A stretch of 64,000 nucleotides of DNA from Eutrophocola salsuginis. Lineage in GTDB: Bacteria > Pseudomonadota > Gammaproteobacteria > Pseudomonadales > Pseudohongiellaceae. A model generated the notes under the pieces. That model was not told the DNA's origin and ran no database searches. It was given only the letters and a program-made list of their open reading frames with translations. Of the stretch, positions 43,790 through 52,704 are shown piece by piece. Positions within the stretch are counted from its first letter, which is position 1, and the number at the start of each line of letters is the position of its first letter. A program made the translations under genes and the position numbers. Where the stretch lies: positions 930,001 to 994,000 of the forward strand of contig JAYQTB010000004.1 in NCBI GenBank assembly GCA_038147195.1, written 5' to 3'.

Positions 43790-46642
43790 TTATTCGTTCT
43801 CGGCCAGTCCGAGCGCCTGTTTCACCAGCAGGTCCTGGCGAGCATTGTGCAAGGCCATGTAACCGCCCGCGGGGGCGGCTGAACCTGGACGGCCGGCATA
43901 TTCGAGCTGGAAGCTCGGGCGGTCGCGATTGATTACTTTCTTCATGTGGTGCTGACTCGGGTACCAGGCACCCATGTTCTGCGGTTCTTCCTGGCACCAG
44001 ACAACTTTCTCGTAATTCTTGTACTGCTTGAGCACCTCATACAACATGTCTTCCGGAAACGGGTACAGCTGCTCAAGACGAATGATGGCGACATCCTTGA
44101 GGCCTTCCTCGCGACGCTTCTTACGCAGCTCGTAGTACACCTTGCCACTACACATCACCACACGCTTCACTTTCAACGGATCAATATCCTCATCAGTTTC
44201 CGGAATGACCAGCTGGAACGCTCCTTCGGACAACTCTGTCAGGTTGGATACTGCCTCAGGATGACGCAGCAGACTCTTCGGAGTCATAACGATCAGAGGC
44301 TTGCGCAGCGGGCGGATCACCTGGCGGCGCAGCATATGGAAAACCTGGGCCGGCGTGGTGGGAACGCAGACCTGGATATTGTGTTCAGCACACAGCTGCA
44401 GGAATCGTTCCAGGCGTGCAGAGGAGTGCTCCGGCCCCTGCCCTTCATAGCCGTGCGGCAACAGCAAGGTGAGCCCGCACAGGCGACCCCACTTGTATTC
44501 ACAACTGGTAACAAACTGGTCGATCACGACCTGGGCGCCATTGGCGAAGTCACCGAACTGGGCTTCCCAGATCACCAGTGCATCGGGCCGTGTGCTTGCA
44601 TAACCGAATTCGAATGCCAATACCGCTTCTTCGGACAGTAATGAATCGAAGATCACAAATTTGCGTTGTGATGGCGAGATATGGCTTAGGGGCACATAGC
44701 TCCTACCACTGATCTGGTCACGCATAAGCGCGTGGCGATGCGAGAACGTACCGCGGCAGACATCCTGCCCTGTTATACGCACTTTGTAGTTATTGGCCAC
44801 GATGCTGGCATAGGCCAGGCACTCGGCAAAACCCCAGTCGATGGCCTGTTCGCCTTTCGCCATTTTGGTGCGGTCTTCCATCAGCTTCTGCACCTGGCGA
44901 TTGAGTTTGAAGTCCTCAGGCATTGTAACAAGCCGTTCCGCCAGGGCTTTCAGGTGCGCAATGTCAATATTCGTTTCGCAGGGCATGTCCCAGGAATGAC
45001 CGATGTATGGACGCCAGTCGACAAACAACTCTGTGTTTGGCACGCTCACAAGTGACTTCACTACGTGAGTGCCTTCATCCAGGGACTTGCGGTAGTTCGA
45101 ATTTATTTCCTCGGCCTTTTCCGCGGAAACCAGCCCTTCGTCGATAAGTTTCTGTGCGTAGAGTGCACGTGTTGTCGGCAACGCCCTGATCTTCTGGTAC
45201 ATCAGCGGCTGCGTGGTGCTAGGCTCATCGGTTTCGTTGTGACCGCGGCGACGATAACACACAAGGTCTACGACGACGTCCTTGTGGAATTTGTTCCGGT
45301 AATCTAGGGCGAGCCGGGACACGAAGAGCACCGCTTCAGGATCGTCACCGTTCACATGAAAGATGGGCGCCTGCACCATTTTGGCGATATCTGTGCAATA
45401 TTCGGTTGACCTAGCGTCGTTCTGGCGCGAGGTGGTGAAACCCACCTGGTTGTTCAAGATGATGTGGACAGTGCCCCCGGTCTTGTAGGCACGTGTCTGT
45501 GACATCTGGAACGTTTCCATGACTACGCCCTGGCCGGCAAAGGCGGCATCGCCATGGATAAGGATGGGCAGCACGGTGTCACCCTCGGGGTCCGTCCTGC
45601 GATCCTGGCGTGCTCGCACGGAACCTTCCACCACGGGATTAACGATCTCCAGGTGCGAGGGATTGAAGGCTAGGCTGCAGTGTACTTCGCCGCCCGGCGT
45701 CATGATGTTTGATGAAAAACCGGAGTGGTATTTCACGTCGCCAGAAGTCTTGTACACCTTCTTGCCTTCGAATTCGGCAAAGAGCTCTTCCGGGTTCTTG
45801 CCCATGATATTCACGAGCACATTGAGCCTGCCACGATGCGCCATGCCTAAGACGATTTCCTTGGCACCGTCCTCGCCTGCATGCTGGATGATATCGTCGA
45901 GGGCATGAATCATGCTCTCTCCGCCTTCCAGACCGAAACGCTTGGTGCCGGGGTACTTGCCGTCGAGATGTTTTTCCAGGCCTTCAGCGGCGCTCAGGCG
46001 CTCCAGGATATGCAGTCGCTGTTCTTTACTGAATTTGGGTTTACCACGATTAGGCTCGATATGTTGCTGGATCCATTGCCGCTCTGCCATGTTGATGATG
46101 CCCATGTATTCGTAGCCGATGGAGGAGCAGTAGATGCTATCGAGCACTTCAATGATGCTGGAAAGAGTCGCTCGCGGTTCTTCCATATACAGCGACTCGG
46201 TGAGAAATTCGGTGTTGAGGTCTGCTGCCGAAAGATTGTGATAACTGTATTCAAGGTCGGGCACTACCTCGCGCTTCATCATCTCTAGGGGATCCAGGTT
46301 GGCGTGCTGGTGGCCACGCACGCGGTAAGCGGCAATGAGCTGCTCGACGCTGACCTGCTTGGCTGCATGGGCAACACTGCCCAGCTGGTTACCGTTGACG
46401 ATTTGTACTGGGGCGGTGCCGCGTTTCGGCAGACCTCGAAACTGGTTCAGGATGGTCTCGTGGGAAACATCATGGCCGTTGCCGCCCTCCACCTGTGGCA
46501 GGCTGGAGAAATAAATCTGCCACTCGTCCGATATGGATGTCGGATCCTGCAGCCAGGACTCGTATAATCCCTCCACGTAGTCCAAATTACCGCCAGAGAT
46601 ATGACCCGAACCGAGCATCAACTCGCGAAAATTATCCAGCAT
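43790..46642 (-). CDS. sucA: 2-oxoglutarate dehydrogenase E1
   Basis: Thiamine-diphosphate enzyme that decarboxylates 2-oxoglutarate and succinylates SucB. The 950-residue protein has the SucA N-terminal segment (LYESWLQDPTSISDEWQIYF), GMAHRGRLNVLVNIMGK, the TPP block (HGDAAFAGQGVVMETFQMSQ), VVVDLVCYRRRGHNETDEP, and the C-terminal VVWCQEEPQNMGAW. Complete and of usual length; 64 bases after sdhB. Confidence 0.97.
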   Translation of the reverse strand: MLDNFRELMLGSGHISGGNLDYVEGLYESWLQDPTSISDEWQIYFSSLPQVEGGNGHDVSHETILNQFRGLPKRGTAPVQIVNGNQLGSVAHAAKQVSVEQLIAAYRVRGHQHANLDPLEMMKREVVPDLEYSYHNLSAADLNTEFLTESLYMEEPRATLSSIIEVLDSIYCSSIGYEYMGIINMAERQWIQQHIEPNRGKPKFSKEQRLHILERLSAAEGLEKHLDGKYPGTKRFGLEGGESMIHALDDIIQHAGEDGAKEIVLGMAHRGRLNVLVNIMGKNPEELFAEFEGKKVYKTSGDVKYHSGFSSNIMTPGGEVHCSLAFNPSHLEIVNPVVEGSVRARQDRRTDPEGDTVLPILIHGDAAFAGQGVVMETFQMSQTRAYKTGGTVHIILNNQVGFTTSRQNDARSTEYCTDIAKMVQAPIFHVNGDDPEAVLFVSRLALDYRNKFHKDVVVDLVCYRRRGHNETDEPSTTQPLMYQKIRALPTTRALYAQKLIDEGLVSAEKAEEINSNYRKSLDEGTHVVKSLVSVPNTELFVDWRPYIGHSWDMPCETNIDIAHLKALAERLVTMPEDFKLNRQVQKLMEDRTKMAKGEQAIDWGFAECLAYASIVANNYKVRITGQDVCRGTFSHRHALMRDQISGRSYVPLSHISPSQRKFVIFDSLLSEEAVLAFEFGYASTRPDALVIWEAQFGDFANGAQVVIDQFVTSCEYKWGRLCGLTLLLPHGYEGQGPEHSSARLERFLQLCAEHNIQVCVPTTPAQVFHMLRRQVIRPLRKPLIVMTPKSLLRHPEAVSNLTELSEGAFQLVIPETDEDIDPLKVKRVVMCSGKVYYELRKKRREEGLKDVAIIRLEQLYPFPEDMLYEVLKQYKNYEKVVWCQEEPQNMGAWYPSQHHMKKVINRDRPSFQLEYAGRPGSAAPAGGYMALHNARQDLLVKQALGLAENE

Positions 46643-46706
46643 GATCTCTTTTCCCCTAATGAAACGCTGGTCAGTAGTAAGTGCAATTACCCGTGACTAA
46701 TGTGGG

Positions 46707-47411
46707 TCAGGTGCCCCTTTCCATGAGCATGGAACGGATATGACCGATCGCCCGTGTCGGGTTGAGCCCCTTAGGGCACACAGCAACACAGTTCATGATG
46801 CCTCTGCAACGGAACACACTGAAAGGATCCTCGAGGTCAGCCAGGCGCTCGTCGGTGTGTGTGTCACGGCTGTCGGCCAGGAAGCGATAGGCCTGCAGCA
46901 ATCCGGCAGGTCCCACGAACTTGTCGGGGTTCCACCAGAAGGACGGGCAGTTCGTCGAACAGCAGGCGCACAGAATACATTCGTAGAGACCATCCAGCTT
47001 GGCGCGGTCCTCTGGAGACTGCAGGCGCTCGATAGCAGGCACTGGATCATCGTTTTGCAGGTAAGGCTTGATGCGCTCGTATTGCTTGTAGAAGGCTGAC
47101 ATGTCAACAACGAGATCGCGGATAACCGGTAGCCCTGGCAAGGGGCGCAACACCAGCTTGTCGTTTTTTACCACTTCGGAAATATGGGTAATGCAGGCAA
47201 GCCCGTTGACCCCGTTCATATTCATGCCGTCTGAACCACAAACGCCTTCACGACAGGACCGACGATAGACAACGCTGTCGTCCTGCTCCTTCACCAGTGC
47301 CAGCACGTCCAGCACCATGATGTCCTTGCCTTCAGGTATTTCCACCTGGAAATCCTGCATTGTCGGCTTCAGGTCTTTTTCCGGATTGTATCTGTATACG
47401 CTAACTTTCAC
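46707..47411 (-). CDS. sdhB: Succinate dehydrogenase iron-sulfur subunit
   Basis: Passes electrons from FAD in SdhA to quinone. The 234 residues contain the three cluster motifs: [2Fe-2S] in SCREGVCGSDGMN, [4Fe-4S] in CILCACCSTNCPSFWW, and [3Fe-4S] in CRGIMNCVAVCPKGLNP. Bound to the inner side of the membrane through SdhC/SdhD. Confidence 0.97.
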   Translation of the reverse strand: MKVSVYRYNPEKDLKPTMQDFQVEIPEGKDIMVLDVLALVKEQDDSVVYRRSCREGVCGSDGMNMNGVNGLACITHISEVVKNDKLVLRPLPGLPVIRDLVVDMSAFYKQYERIKPYLQNDDPVPAIERLQSPEDRAKLDGLYECILCACCSTNCPSFWWNPDKFVGPAGLLQAYRFLADSRDTHTDERLADLEDPFSVFRCRGIMNCVAVCPKGLNPTRAIGHIRSMLMERGT

Positions 47412-47446
47412 GTCTGCTTCTCATTCTAGTCACCAGCGACTAGTTA

Positions 47447-49219
47447 CTAGTAAGTCCTGATCTTAGGCTCGAAAGTGGGGACGATCTTCGGCGTAAAATT
47501 CACGCTGCGCTTACCCAGCGTCTTGCTTTTCGGGTAATACATGGAATGACACAGCCAGTTTTTGTCGTCGCGATCGGGAAAATCCTCCCGGGCATGAGCC
47601 CCACGACTTTCATTTCGACCTTCGGCGGCGATGGCGGTAGCTTCGGCCACCTCGTAAAGGTTCTGCAGTTCCAGGGCTTCGATACGCGCCGTATTGAAGA
47701 TGTCGCTCTTATCTTCAAGGTGCACGTTGTCGATGCGCTCACGCAAATCTTGCAGCTTCTTGATACCCTCTTGCATGTAATCACCCCGGCGGAACACACC
47801 GAAGTGATTCTGCATGATGTTCTGCAATTCCTTGCGCAAGGCGGCAGTCTTCTCGCCGCTGGAGGAATCGTTTAAGCGCTGCAGGCGAGCCATTGCAGCA
47901 TCGATATCGCTCTCACTGGCTTCTTGCTGCTCTACCCCCCCACTAAGCATCTTCTCGATATGGATACCGGCGGCGCGACCAAAGACCACCAGGTCCAGGA
48001 GAGAGTTACCACCCAGGCGATTGGCACCGTGCACGGACACGCAAGCGGCTTCGCCACAGGAGAACAACCCTTCAATGACTGAGTCATTGCCAGCACCATC
48101 GGTAGTCAGGGCCTGACCCCAGATGCTGGTCGGTATCCCACCCATCATATAATGGCAGGTCGGGATCACGGGAATCGGCTCTTTAACCGGGTCAACGTGA
48201 GCGAAGGTGCGGGACAGCTCGAGAATACCCGGCAGTTTTTCGTTCAGTACTTTTTCGCCCAGGTGGTCCAGTTTAAGCAGAACATGGTCCGCCTCTGGGC
48301 CGACACCACGTCCTTCGATAATTTCGATAATCATGGACCGGGCAACGACATCGCGGCCGGCCAGGTCTTTGGCGTTAGGTGCATAGCGTTCCATGAAACG
48401 CTCTCCGTCCTTGTTGATCAGGTAGCCACCCTCACCACGACAACCTTCGGTAACAAGCGTGCCGGCGCCATAGATACCTGTGGGATGAAACTGCCACATC
48501 TCCATGTCCTGCATGGGGAAACCGGCACGCATTGCCATGCCGATACCGTCACCTGTATTGATCAGGGCATTGGTTGTGGAGGCATAGATGCGCCCTGCAC
48601 CGCCAGTCGCAAGCACGGTAGCCTTGGATTTGACGAAAACCACCTCGCCGTTTTCTATACATATGGCAATCAGGCCAACGACGTGTCCGGACTGGTTTTT
48701 CACAAGATCGATGGCATACCACTCGTTAAGAAAATGAGTTTCGTTCTTTAGATTGGCCTGGTACAGGGTATGGAGCAATGCATGGCCGGTGCGGTCTGCC
48801 GCGGCACACGTACGCGCCGCCTGCCCGCCTTTGCCGTATTCACGACTTTGGCCACCGAAGGGGCGTTGGTAGATGCGCCCGTCTGGGTTGCGCGAGAATG
48901 GCAGGCCCATGTGTTCTAGTTCGAACACGGCCTGGGGGCCCTCGCTACACATGTATTCGATGGCATCCTGGTCGCCTATATAATCGGAGCCCTTCACCGT
49001 GTCGTACATGTGCCAGCGCCAGTCGTCATCTGGATCTGTGCTGGCGATGGCGCAGGTGATGCCACCCTGGGCGGACACAGTATGGGAACGGGTCGGAAAG
49101 ACCTTGGATATGACGGCCGTCTTGTAGCCGGACTGGCTCAACTCGAGTGCTGCACGCAGACCGGACCCGCCGCCACCGACGATGAGTCCATCAAAGGTCA
49201 TGGTTCTGATATTAGCCAA
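47447..49219 (-). CDS. sdhA: Succinate dehydrogenase flavoprotein subunit
   Basis: Oxidises succinate to fumarate. The 590-residue protein has the FAD loop IVGGGGSGLRAAL, the flavinylated His46 in RSHTVSAQGG, the HPTGIYGAGTLVTEG and GANRLGGNSLLDLVVFGR blocks, and the C-terminal ARTY-like FEPKIRTY. I chose the TTG at 49219 because MANIRT before TFDGLIVGGGG matches the N-terminus of Pseudomonas SdhA; the first ATG, at 49201, would remove it. It follows sdhD by 3 bases. Confidence 0.95.
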   Translation of the reverse strand: MANIRTMTFDGLIVGGGGSGLRAALELSQSGYKTAVISKVFPTRSHTVSAQGGITCAIASTDPDDDWRWHMYDTVKGSDYIGDQDAIEYMCSEGPQAVFELEHMGLPFSRNPDGRIYQRPFGGQSREYGKGGQAARTCAAADRTGHALLHTLYQANLKNETHFLNEWYAIDLVKNQSGHVVGLIAICIENGEVVFVKSKATVLATGGAGRIYASTTNALINTGDGIGMAMRAGFPMQDMEMWQFHPTGIYGAGTLVTEGCRGEGGYLINKDGERFMERYAPNAKDLAGRDVVARSMIIEIIEGRGVGPEADHVLLKLDHLGEKVLNEKLPGILELSRTFAHVDPVKEPIPVIPTCHYMMGGIPTSIWGQALTTDGAGNDSVIEGLFSCGEAACVSVHGANRLGGNSLLDLVVFGRAAGIHIEKMLSGGVEQQEASESDIDAAMARLQRLNDSSSGEKTAALRKELQNIMQNHFGVFRRGDYMQEGIKKLQDLRERIDNVHLEDKSDIFNTARIEALELQNLYEVAEATAIAAEGRNESRGAHAREDFPDRDDKNWLCHSMYYPKSKTLGKRSVNFTPKIVPTFEPKIRTY

Positions 49220-49222
49220 TGC

Positions 49223-49597
49223 TTACACGCTCCATAAAATCATGATGCCCCAGAGGAAATAGACCACGAGCACGCCGATGCAAATAACCAGGAAGAGGAA
49301 GCGGATGAAAGTCGCCTTCTCGCCAAGCATGCGCGTGGTGAGATAGTCGGTAGCCACTGTCCACATACCGATCCAGGCATGGGCAGACAGGGCTACCAGG
49401 GTGACCAGGCTGAATATTTTCATGACAGGATCAGCAAACAGGGCGCGCCATTGCAGGTAATCCATGTCGGGTGCATTGATAATGATAGCGGCATGACAGA
49501 TCACATACATGAGGATAATTACCGCACTGACACGCTGAACAAGCCAGTCGGAAAGACCGCTACGGCCAAAAGACGTTACATTGGTTACCACAGCCAC
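49223..49597 (-). CDS. sdhD: Succinate dehydrogenase membrane anchor SdhD
   Basis: A 124-residue three-helix anchor (about 18-38, 52-75, 97-121). It contains SGLSDWLVQRVSAVIILMY and the likely heme-ligand His in SAHAWIGMWTVATDYL. Starts with GTG and overlaps sdhC by 13 bases. With SdhC it holds heme b and the ubiquinone site. Confidence 0.93.
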   Translation of the reverse strand: MAVVTNVTSFGRSGLSDWLVQRVSAVIILMYVICHAAIIINAPDMDYLQWRALFADPVMKIFSLVTLVALSAHAWIGMWTVATDYLTTRMLGEKATFIRFLFLVICIGVLVVYFLWGIMILWSV

Positions 49598-49971
49598 ACC
49601 CCCAAGGCGATAATGAGGACGGCACTTACTACAATGACAATCTTAGCGCCGCGGGGGGCCGCTTCCTTACTTTCGCCGAAACCCAGATCCATAAGCAGAT
49701 GCTTCACGCCCGCTACTATGTGGTATGCCAATGCCGACAACACGCCCCACACGATAAAGGTAACAAATGGTGAAGCCAGAGTTTTCTGCAGGCCATTGAA
49801 GCCATCGAGGCTGGACAGTGACCTGTCGAGCATCCACAACAGGAAGCCGATACCGACGAACAGGATGACGCCCGAGATGCGATGGGTGATGGAAGTAATG
49901 GCTGCCAGGGGCAGGCGGATAGTACTGATAACGAGATTTACCGGCCGCTCGTTTTTCGAGGTTGGTTTCAC
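49585..49971 (-). CDS. sdhC: Succinate dehydrogenase cytochrome b556 subunit SdhC
   Basis: A 128-residue inner-membrane protein with three helices (about 30-50, 68-90, 107-127). The family signatures are RPVNLVISTIRLPLAAITSITHRISG and the heme-ligand region AYHIVAGVKHLLMDLG. It is the first gene of the sdhCDAB-sucAB-lpd-sucCD series and is divergent from gltA. Confidence 0.93.
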   Translation of the reverse strand: MKPTSKNERPVNLVISTIRLPLAAITSITHRISGVILFVGIGFLLWMLDRSLSSLDGFNGLQKTLASPFVTFIVWGVLSALAYHIVAGVKHLLMDLGFGESKEAAPRGAKIVIVVSAVLIIALGVWLW

Positions 49972-50373
49972 TGCGCCCTCATTAAATGCCTTAAGAGAAT
50001 CATTTTTTATAAATAGTCTATCAACTAATAAAATACTAATAGACTTAATATATCAGTCTTTTGTTGCATTGCGGAAGCGGACGCTATTATGCCTTAATTC
50101 GTGTTTCCAATTGAATCTTTTTTCGTGTTTTTTCTCGAAGTTTGCACGATTTCGTTCGTGTCAACTTTCCGTTGTATTTTGGCGTGTTATGAGAACTTTT
50201 AGCAGAGTTGCCCACATATTTCTGTAGCGCGGACCTGGTGTAGAACAAGAGCCTTTTTCGGGGCATCCTCAATTGACAATTTTCGACTCAACCGATAGTG
50301 TTGCCAGTCCGAACAGCGCGCAGTTTTCCCTGCAGTTCGTCGCCGAAATTCAATCACTTCCAGAGGAAACCTT
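49972..50373. promoter_or_regulatory. Divergent control region of sdhC and gltA
   Basis: No gene is supported here. The sdhC-proximal half is very AT-rich and holds alternating AGTCT/AGACT elements, including the perfect dyad AGTCTAT (50015-50021) and ATAGACT (50039-50045) with another AGTCT at 50055-50059. The gltA-proximal half has a promoter at 50273-50301. A region of this size between the two TCA transcription units probably takes several regulators. Confidence 0.7.
50273..50301 (+). promoter_or_regulatory. Predicted gltA promoter
   Basis: Perfect -35 TTGACA, a 17-base spacer, then TAGTGT, about 70 bases before the gltA ATG. The -10 is weak (3 of 6). Confidence 0.45.
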
Positions 50374-51654
50374 ATGGCTGAGAAAAAAGCTCAGTTGACC
50401 GTGGATGGAATAGACGAAACCATCGAATTACCTGTCTATGAGGGCACAACCGGACCCGACGTCGTTGATGTCCGTAGCCTGGTTTCTAAGGGGATTTTCA
50501 CCTACGACCCCGGCTTTATGTCAACAGCCTCTTGTGATTCGGCCATTACCTATATCGACGGTGGCAAGGGCGTCCTTCTGTACCGCGGGTATCCCATCGA
50601 ACAGCTCGCGGAAAAATCCGACTTCATGGAGTGCTGTTATTTACTGCTGAACGGCGAACTGCCCAACGCTACAGAAAAAGAAACATTCATCGATAATATC
50701 AAGCACCATACCATGGTGCACGAGCAGATCAGCAACCTCTTCATCAGTTTTCCCCGCCACGCTCACCCGATGGCAGTCATGATTGGCGCCGTAAGCGCCC
50801 TATCAGCTTTCTACCACAAGGACCTCAAGATCGAATCGGTAGAAGAACGCAAGGTGGTGGCTGAGCGCCTCATTGCCAAGATCCCGACGCTGGCAGCGAT
50901 GACTTACAAATACTCCATCGGCCAGCCGTTCATGTACCCGCGCAATGACCTGAGCTTTTCCGAGAACTTCCTGCACATGATGTTCGCCACGCCCTGCGAA
51001 GAGTATGTTCCGAGCCCTACCCTGGCAGACGCCATGGACAAGATCTTCCTGCTGCATGCCGACCATGAGCAAAATGCCTCCACCTCCACAGTGCGGCTGG
51101 CTGGATCGACCGGCGCCAACCCATATGCCTGTATCTCCAGCGGTATCACCGCCCTGTGGGGGCCAGCTCACGGCGGCGCCAACGAGGCGGTACTGACCAT
51201 GCTAGAGGAAATCGGCGACGTGAAGAACATCCCGACGTACATCGAGCGCGTGAAGGACAAGAATGACCCAGTCAAGCTCATGGGCTTCGGCCATCGTGTA
51301 TACAAGAACTTCGACCCGCGAGCCCATGTACTGCGCGATGCTGCCAAGAACGTGCTCGAAGAACTGGGCCATGACAACGACCCGCTGTTGAAAATCGCCA
51401 AGGAACTGGAGCGCATCGCACTGGAAGACGACTACTTCGTCAGCCGCAATCTTTACCCGAACGTGGATTTCTACTCCGGCATCATCCTGAAGGCCATAGG
51501 CATCCCGACCAACCTGTTCACTGTAATCTTTGCCACCGGCAGGACCCCTGGCTGGGTCGCCCACTGGCACGAGATGATCTCCAATCCTTTCAAGATCGGC
51601 AGGCCGCGCCAGCTATACACCGGCCCGACCTTCCGGGATTACCCGAAGAAATAA
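50374..51654 (+). CDS. gltA: Citrate synthase (type II)
   Basis: Condenses acetyl-CoA and oxaloacetate to citrate. The 426-residue protein has the catalytic triad at H266 (WGPAHGGAN), H307 (MGFGHRVYKN) and D365 (NVDFYSGI), and the N-terminal beta domain of the hexameric, NADH-sensitive enzymes of Gram-negative bacteria. ATG follows AGAGGAAA. It faces away from the sdh operon and ends at a strong bidirectional terminator. Confidence 0.97.
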   Translation: MAEKKAQLTVDGIDETIELPVYEGTTGPDVVDVRSLVSKGIFTYDPGFMSTASCDSAITYIDGGKGVLLYRGYPIEQLAEKSDFMECCYLLLNGELPNATEKETFIDNIKHHTMVHEQISNLFISFPRHAHPMAVMIGAVSALSAFYHKDLKIESVEERKVVAERLIAKIPTLAAMTYKYSIGQPFMYPRNDLSFSENFLHMMFATPCEEYVPSPTLADAMDKIFLLHADHEQNASTSTVRLAGSTGANPYACISSGITALWGPAHGGANEAVLTMLEEIGDVKNIPTYIERVKDKNDPVKLMGFGHRVYKNFDPRAHVLRDAAKNVLEELGHDNDPLLKIAKELERIALEDDYFVSRNLYPNVDFYSGIILKAIGIPTNLFTVIFATGRTPGWVAHWHEMISNPFKIGRPRQLYTGPTFRDYPKK

Positions 51655-51666
51655 AAAAATGGGGAC

Positions 51667-51697
51667 AAAAAAAAGCAGGCCTTAGCCTGCTTTTTTT
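51667..51697. terminator. Bidirectional terminator between gltA and csp
   Basis: A-run, GCAGGC, loop CTTA, GCCTGC, T-run. It serves both the plus-strand gltA and the convergent cold-shock gene. Confidence 0.93.
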
Positions 51698-51713
51698 ATA
51701 GCTCGCAAAACGA

Positions 51714-51926
51714 TTACTTTACGGCGGTAATCTGCTCAGCCTGGGGACCTTTTTGGCCCTGGCCAATTACGAATTCGACTTTCTGGCCTTCTTTCAAGGT
51801 CTTGAAACCGTCACCTTGAATAGCGCTGAAATGGGCAAATACGTCTGGTCCGGATTCCTGTGAAATGAAACCGTAACCTTTGCTTTCGTTGAACCATTTA
51901 ACGGTTCCGCTAACTTTCTCTGACAT
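51714..51926 (-). CDS. Cold-shock domain protein (CspA-like) 1
   Basis: A 70-residue OB-fold RNA/ssDNA-binding protein starting MSEKVSGTVKWFNESKGYGF (ATG at 51926). It carries RNP1 (KGYGFI) and RNP2 (VFAHFS), and a C-terminus PQAEQITAVK. A longer in-frame reading to 52061 is just leader RNA. The predicted promoter gives a leader of about 140 bases, as in cold-induced csp mRNAs. Paired with a paralogue at 52246. Confidence 0.95.
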   Translation of the reverse strand: MSEKVSGTVKWFNESKGYGFISQESGPDVFAHFSAIQGDGFKTLKEGQKVEFVIGQGQKGPQAEQITAVK

Positions 51927-52073
51927 GGATAAATTCCTGTATCGATATAAATTAAATCCGCCTGAGCGGCGGGCCTTGCACCAGTGCACTTGATTTGGCG
52001 CCTTCAGGACGTGAATTACAGGAATTCCGACGTGACATGTAGCGCAAACTCGGTGGAACACGTTGCTGCGCGC

Positions 52074-52102
52074 ACATTAAGACTCTTGAAAAGTCTTGTC
52101 AA
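52074..52102 (-). promoter_or_regulatory. Predicted csp1 promoter with spacer dyad
   Basis: On the minus strand: TTGACA (52102-52097), a 17-base spacer AGACTTTTCAAGAGTCT that is itself an inverted repeat, and TAATGT (52079-52074). The start point would be near 52067. Confidence 0.55.
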
Positions 52103-52190
52103 TGGGTTTTTTATGATATGGGTCAATGAGTTAGAAGGTGTTTCTAGCGGAATCCGCTCTTTTTGGGCGGTTTTCCGGCGCAGGCATAAA

Positions 52191-52217
52191 ATGAAATGCA
52201 GGCTGTTGCCAGCCTGC
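52191..52217 (-). terminator. Terminator of csp2
   Basis: On the minus strand GCAGGCT, loop GGCAAC, AGCCTGC, then ATTTCATTTTAT. Perfect 7-base stem with an interrupted T-rich tail. Confidence 0.65.
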
Positions 52218-52245
52218 CTTACTTCATATCACGCAAATCGCGCCC

Positions 52246-52455
52246 TTATAGGGCGGTGATCTGTGATGCCTGGGGACCTTTCTGGCCCGGGGTTACTAGA
52301 AATTCTACGCGCTGGCCCTCGGCCAGGGTCTTGAACCCGTCACCTATGATTTCGCTGAAATGGGCGAAAACATCCTTGCCGGATTCTTGCTCGATAAAAC
52401 CATAACCCTTGGATTCGTTGAACCACTTGACGGTTCCCTTGACTTTGCTTGACAT
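52246..52455 (-). CDS. Cold-shock domain protein (CspA-like) 2
   Basis: A 69-residue paralogue of the preceding protein (MSSKVKGTVKWFNESKGYGF, then DVFAHFSEI), differing mainly in loops (IEQESGKD, LVTPGQKGPQAS). RBS AGGAG lies 10 bases before the ATG. The long upstream leader (about 150 bases from the predicted promoter) suggests cold-regulated mRNA stability or translation. Confidence 0.95.
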   Translation of the reverse strand: MSSKVKGTVKWFNESKGYGFIEQESGKDVFAHFSEIIGDGFKTLAEGQRVEFLVTPGQKGPQASQITAL

Positions 52456-52613
52456 GCAAAAGACTCCTATAAATTACAAACAATAAAAATAAACCCCGAT
52501 TGGGGCGACTGAGCACAAAAGAGACTTAAATTTGGATCTTACAGAACGGAGTGAATCGCTAATCGCTGCGTACGGGAAGGGACAAACTATGACCAACTTG
52601 TAGCTTGGCCGGC

Positions 52614-52642
52614 ACGGTACAGGGTATGCGTACCCTGGTCAA
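52614..52642 (-). promoter_or_regulatory. Predicted csp2 promoter with spacer dyad
   Basis: On the minus strand: TTGACC (52642-52637), a 17-base spacer containing the perfect inverted repeat AGGGTA-CGCA-TACCCT, and TACCGT (52619-52614). The layout mirrors the csp1 promoter. Confidence 0.5.
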
Positions 52643-52704
52643 TGTATATTTTTAGCCAGAATGCCGCCTTAATAGCACCTGTGCCAGACACGGCTGTTGA
52701 CCTG

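Larger units (their letters stand above)
51927..52245 (-). other. Long leader of csp1 and 3' region of csp2
   Basis: No gene is supported here. The part 51927-52067 would be the 5' leader of the first cold-shock gene, its promoter lies at 52074-52102, and 52191-52217 is the csp2 terminator. Confidence 0.7.

Noticed and set aside
50087..50272. A 61-codon frame in the sdhC/gltA gap
   Set aside because: Very basic, no RBS, and in the middle of the divergent control region.
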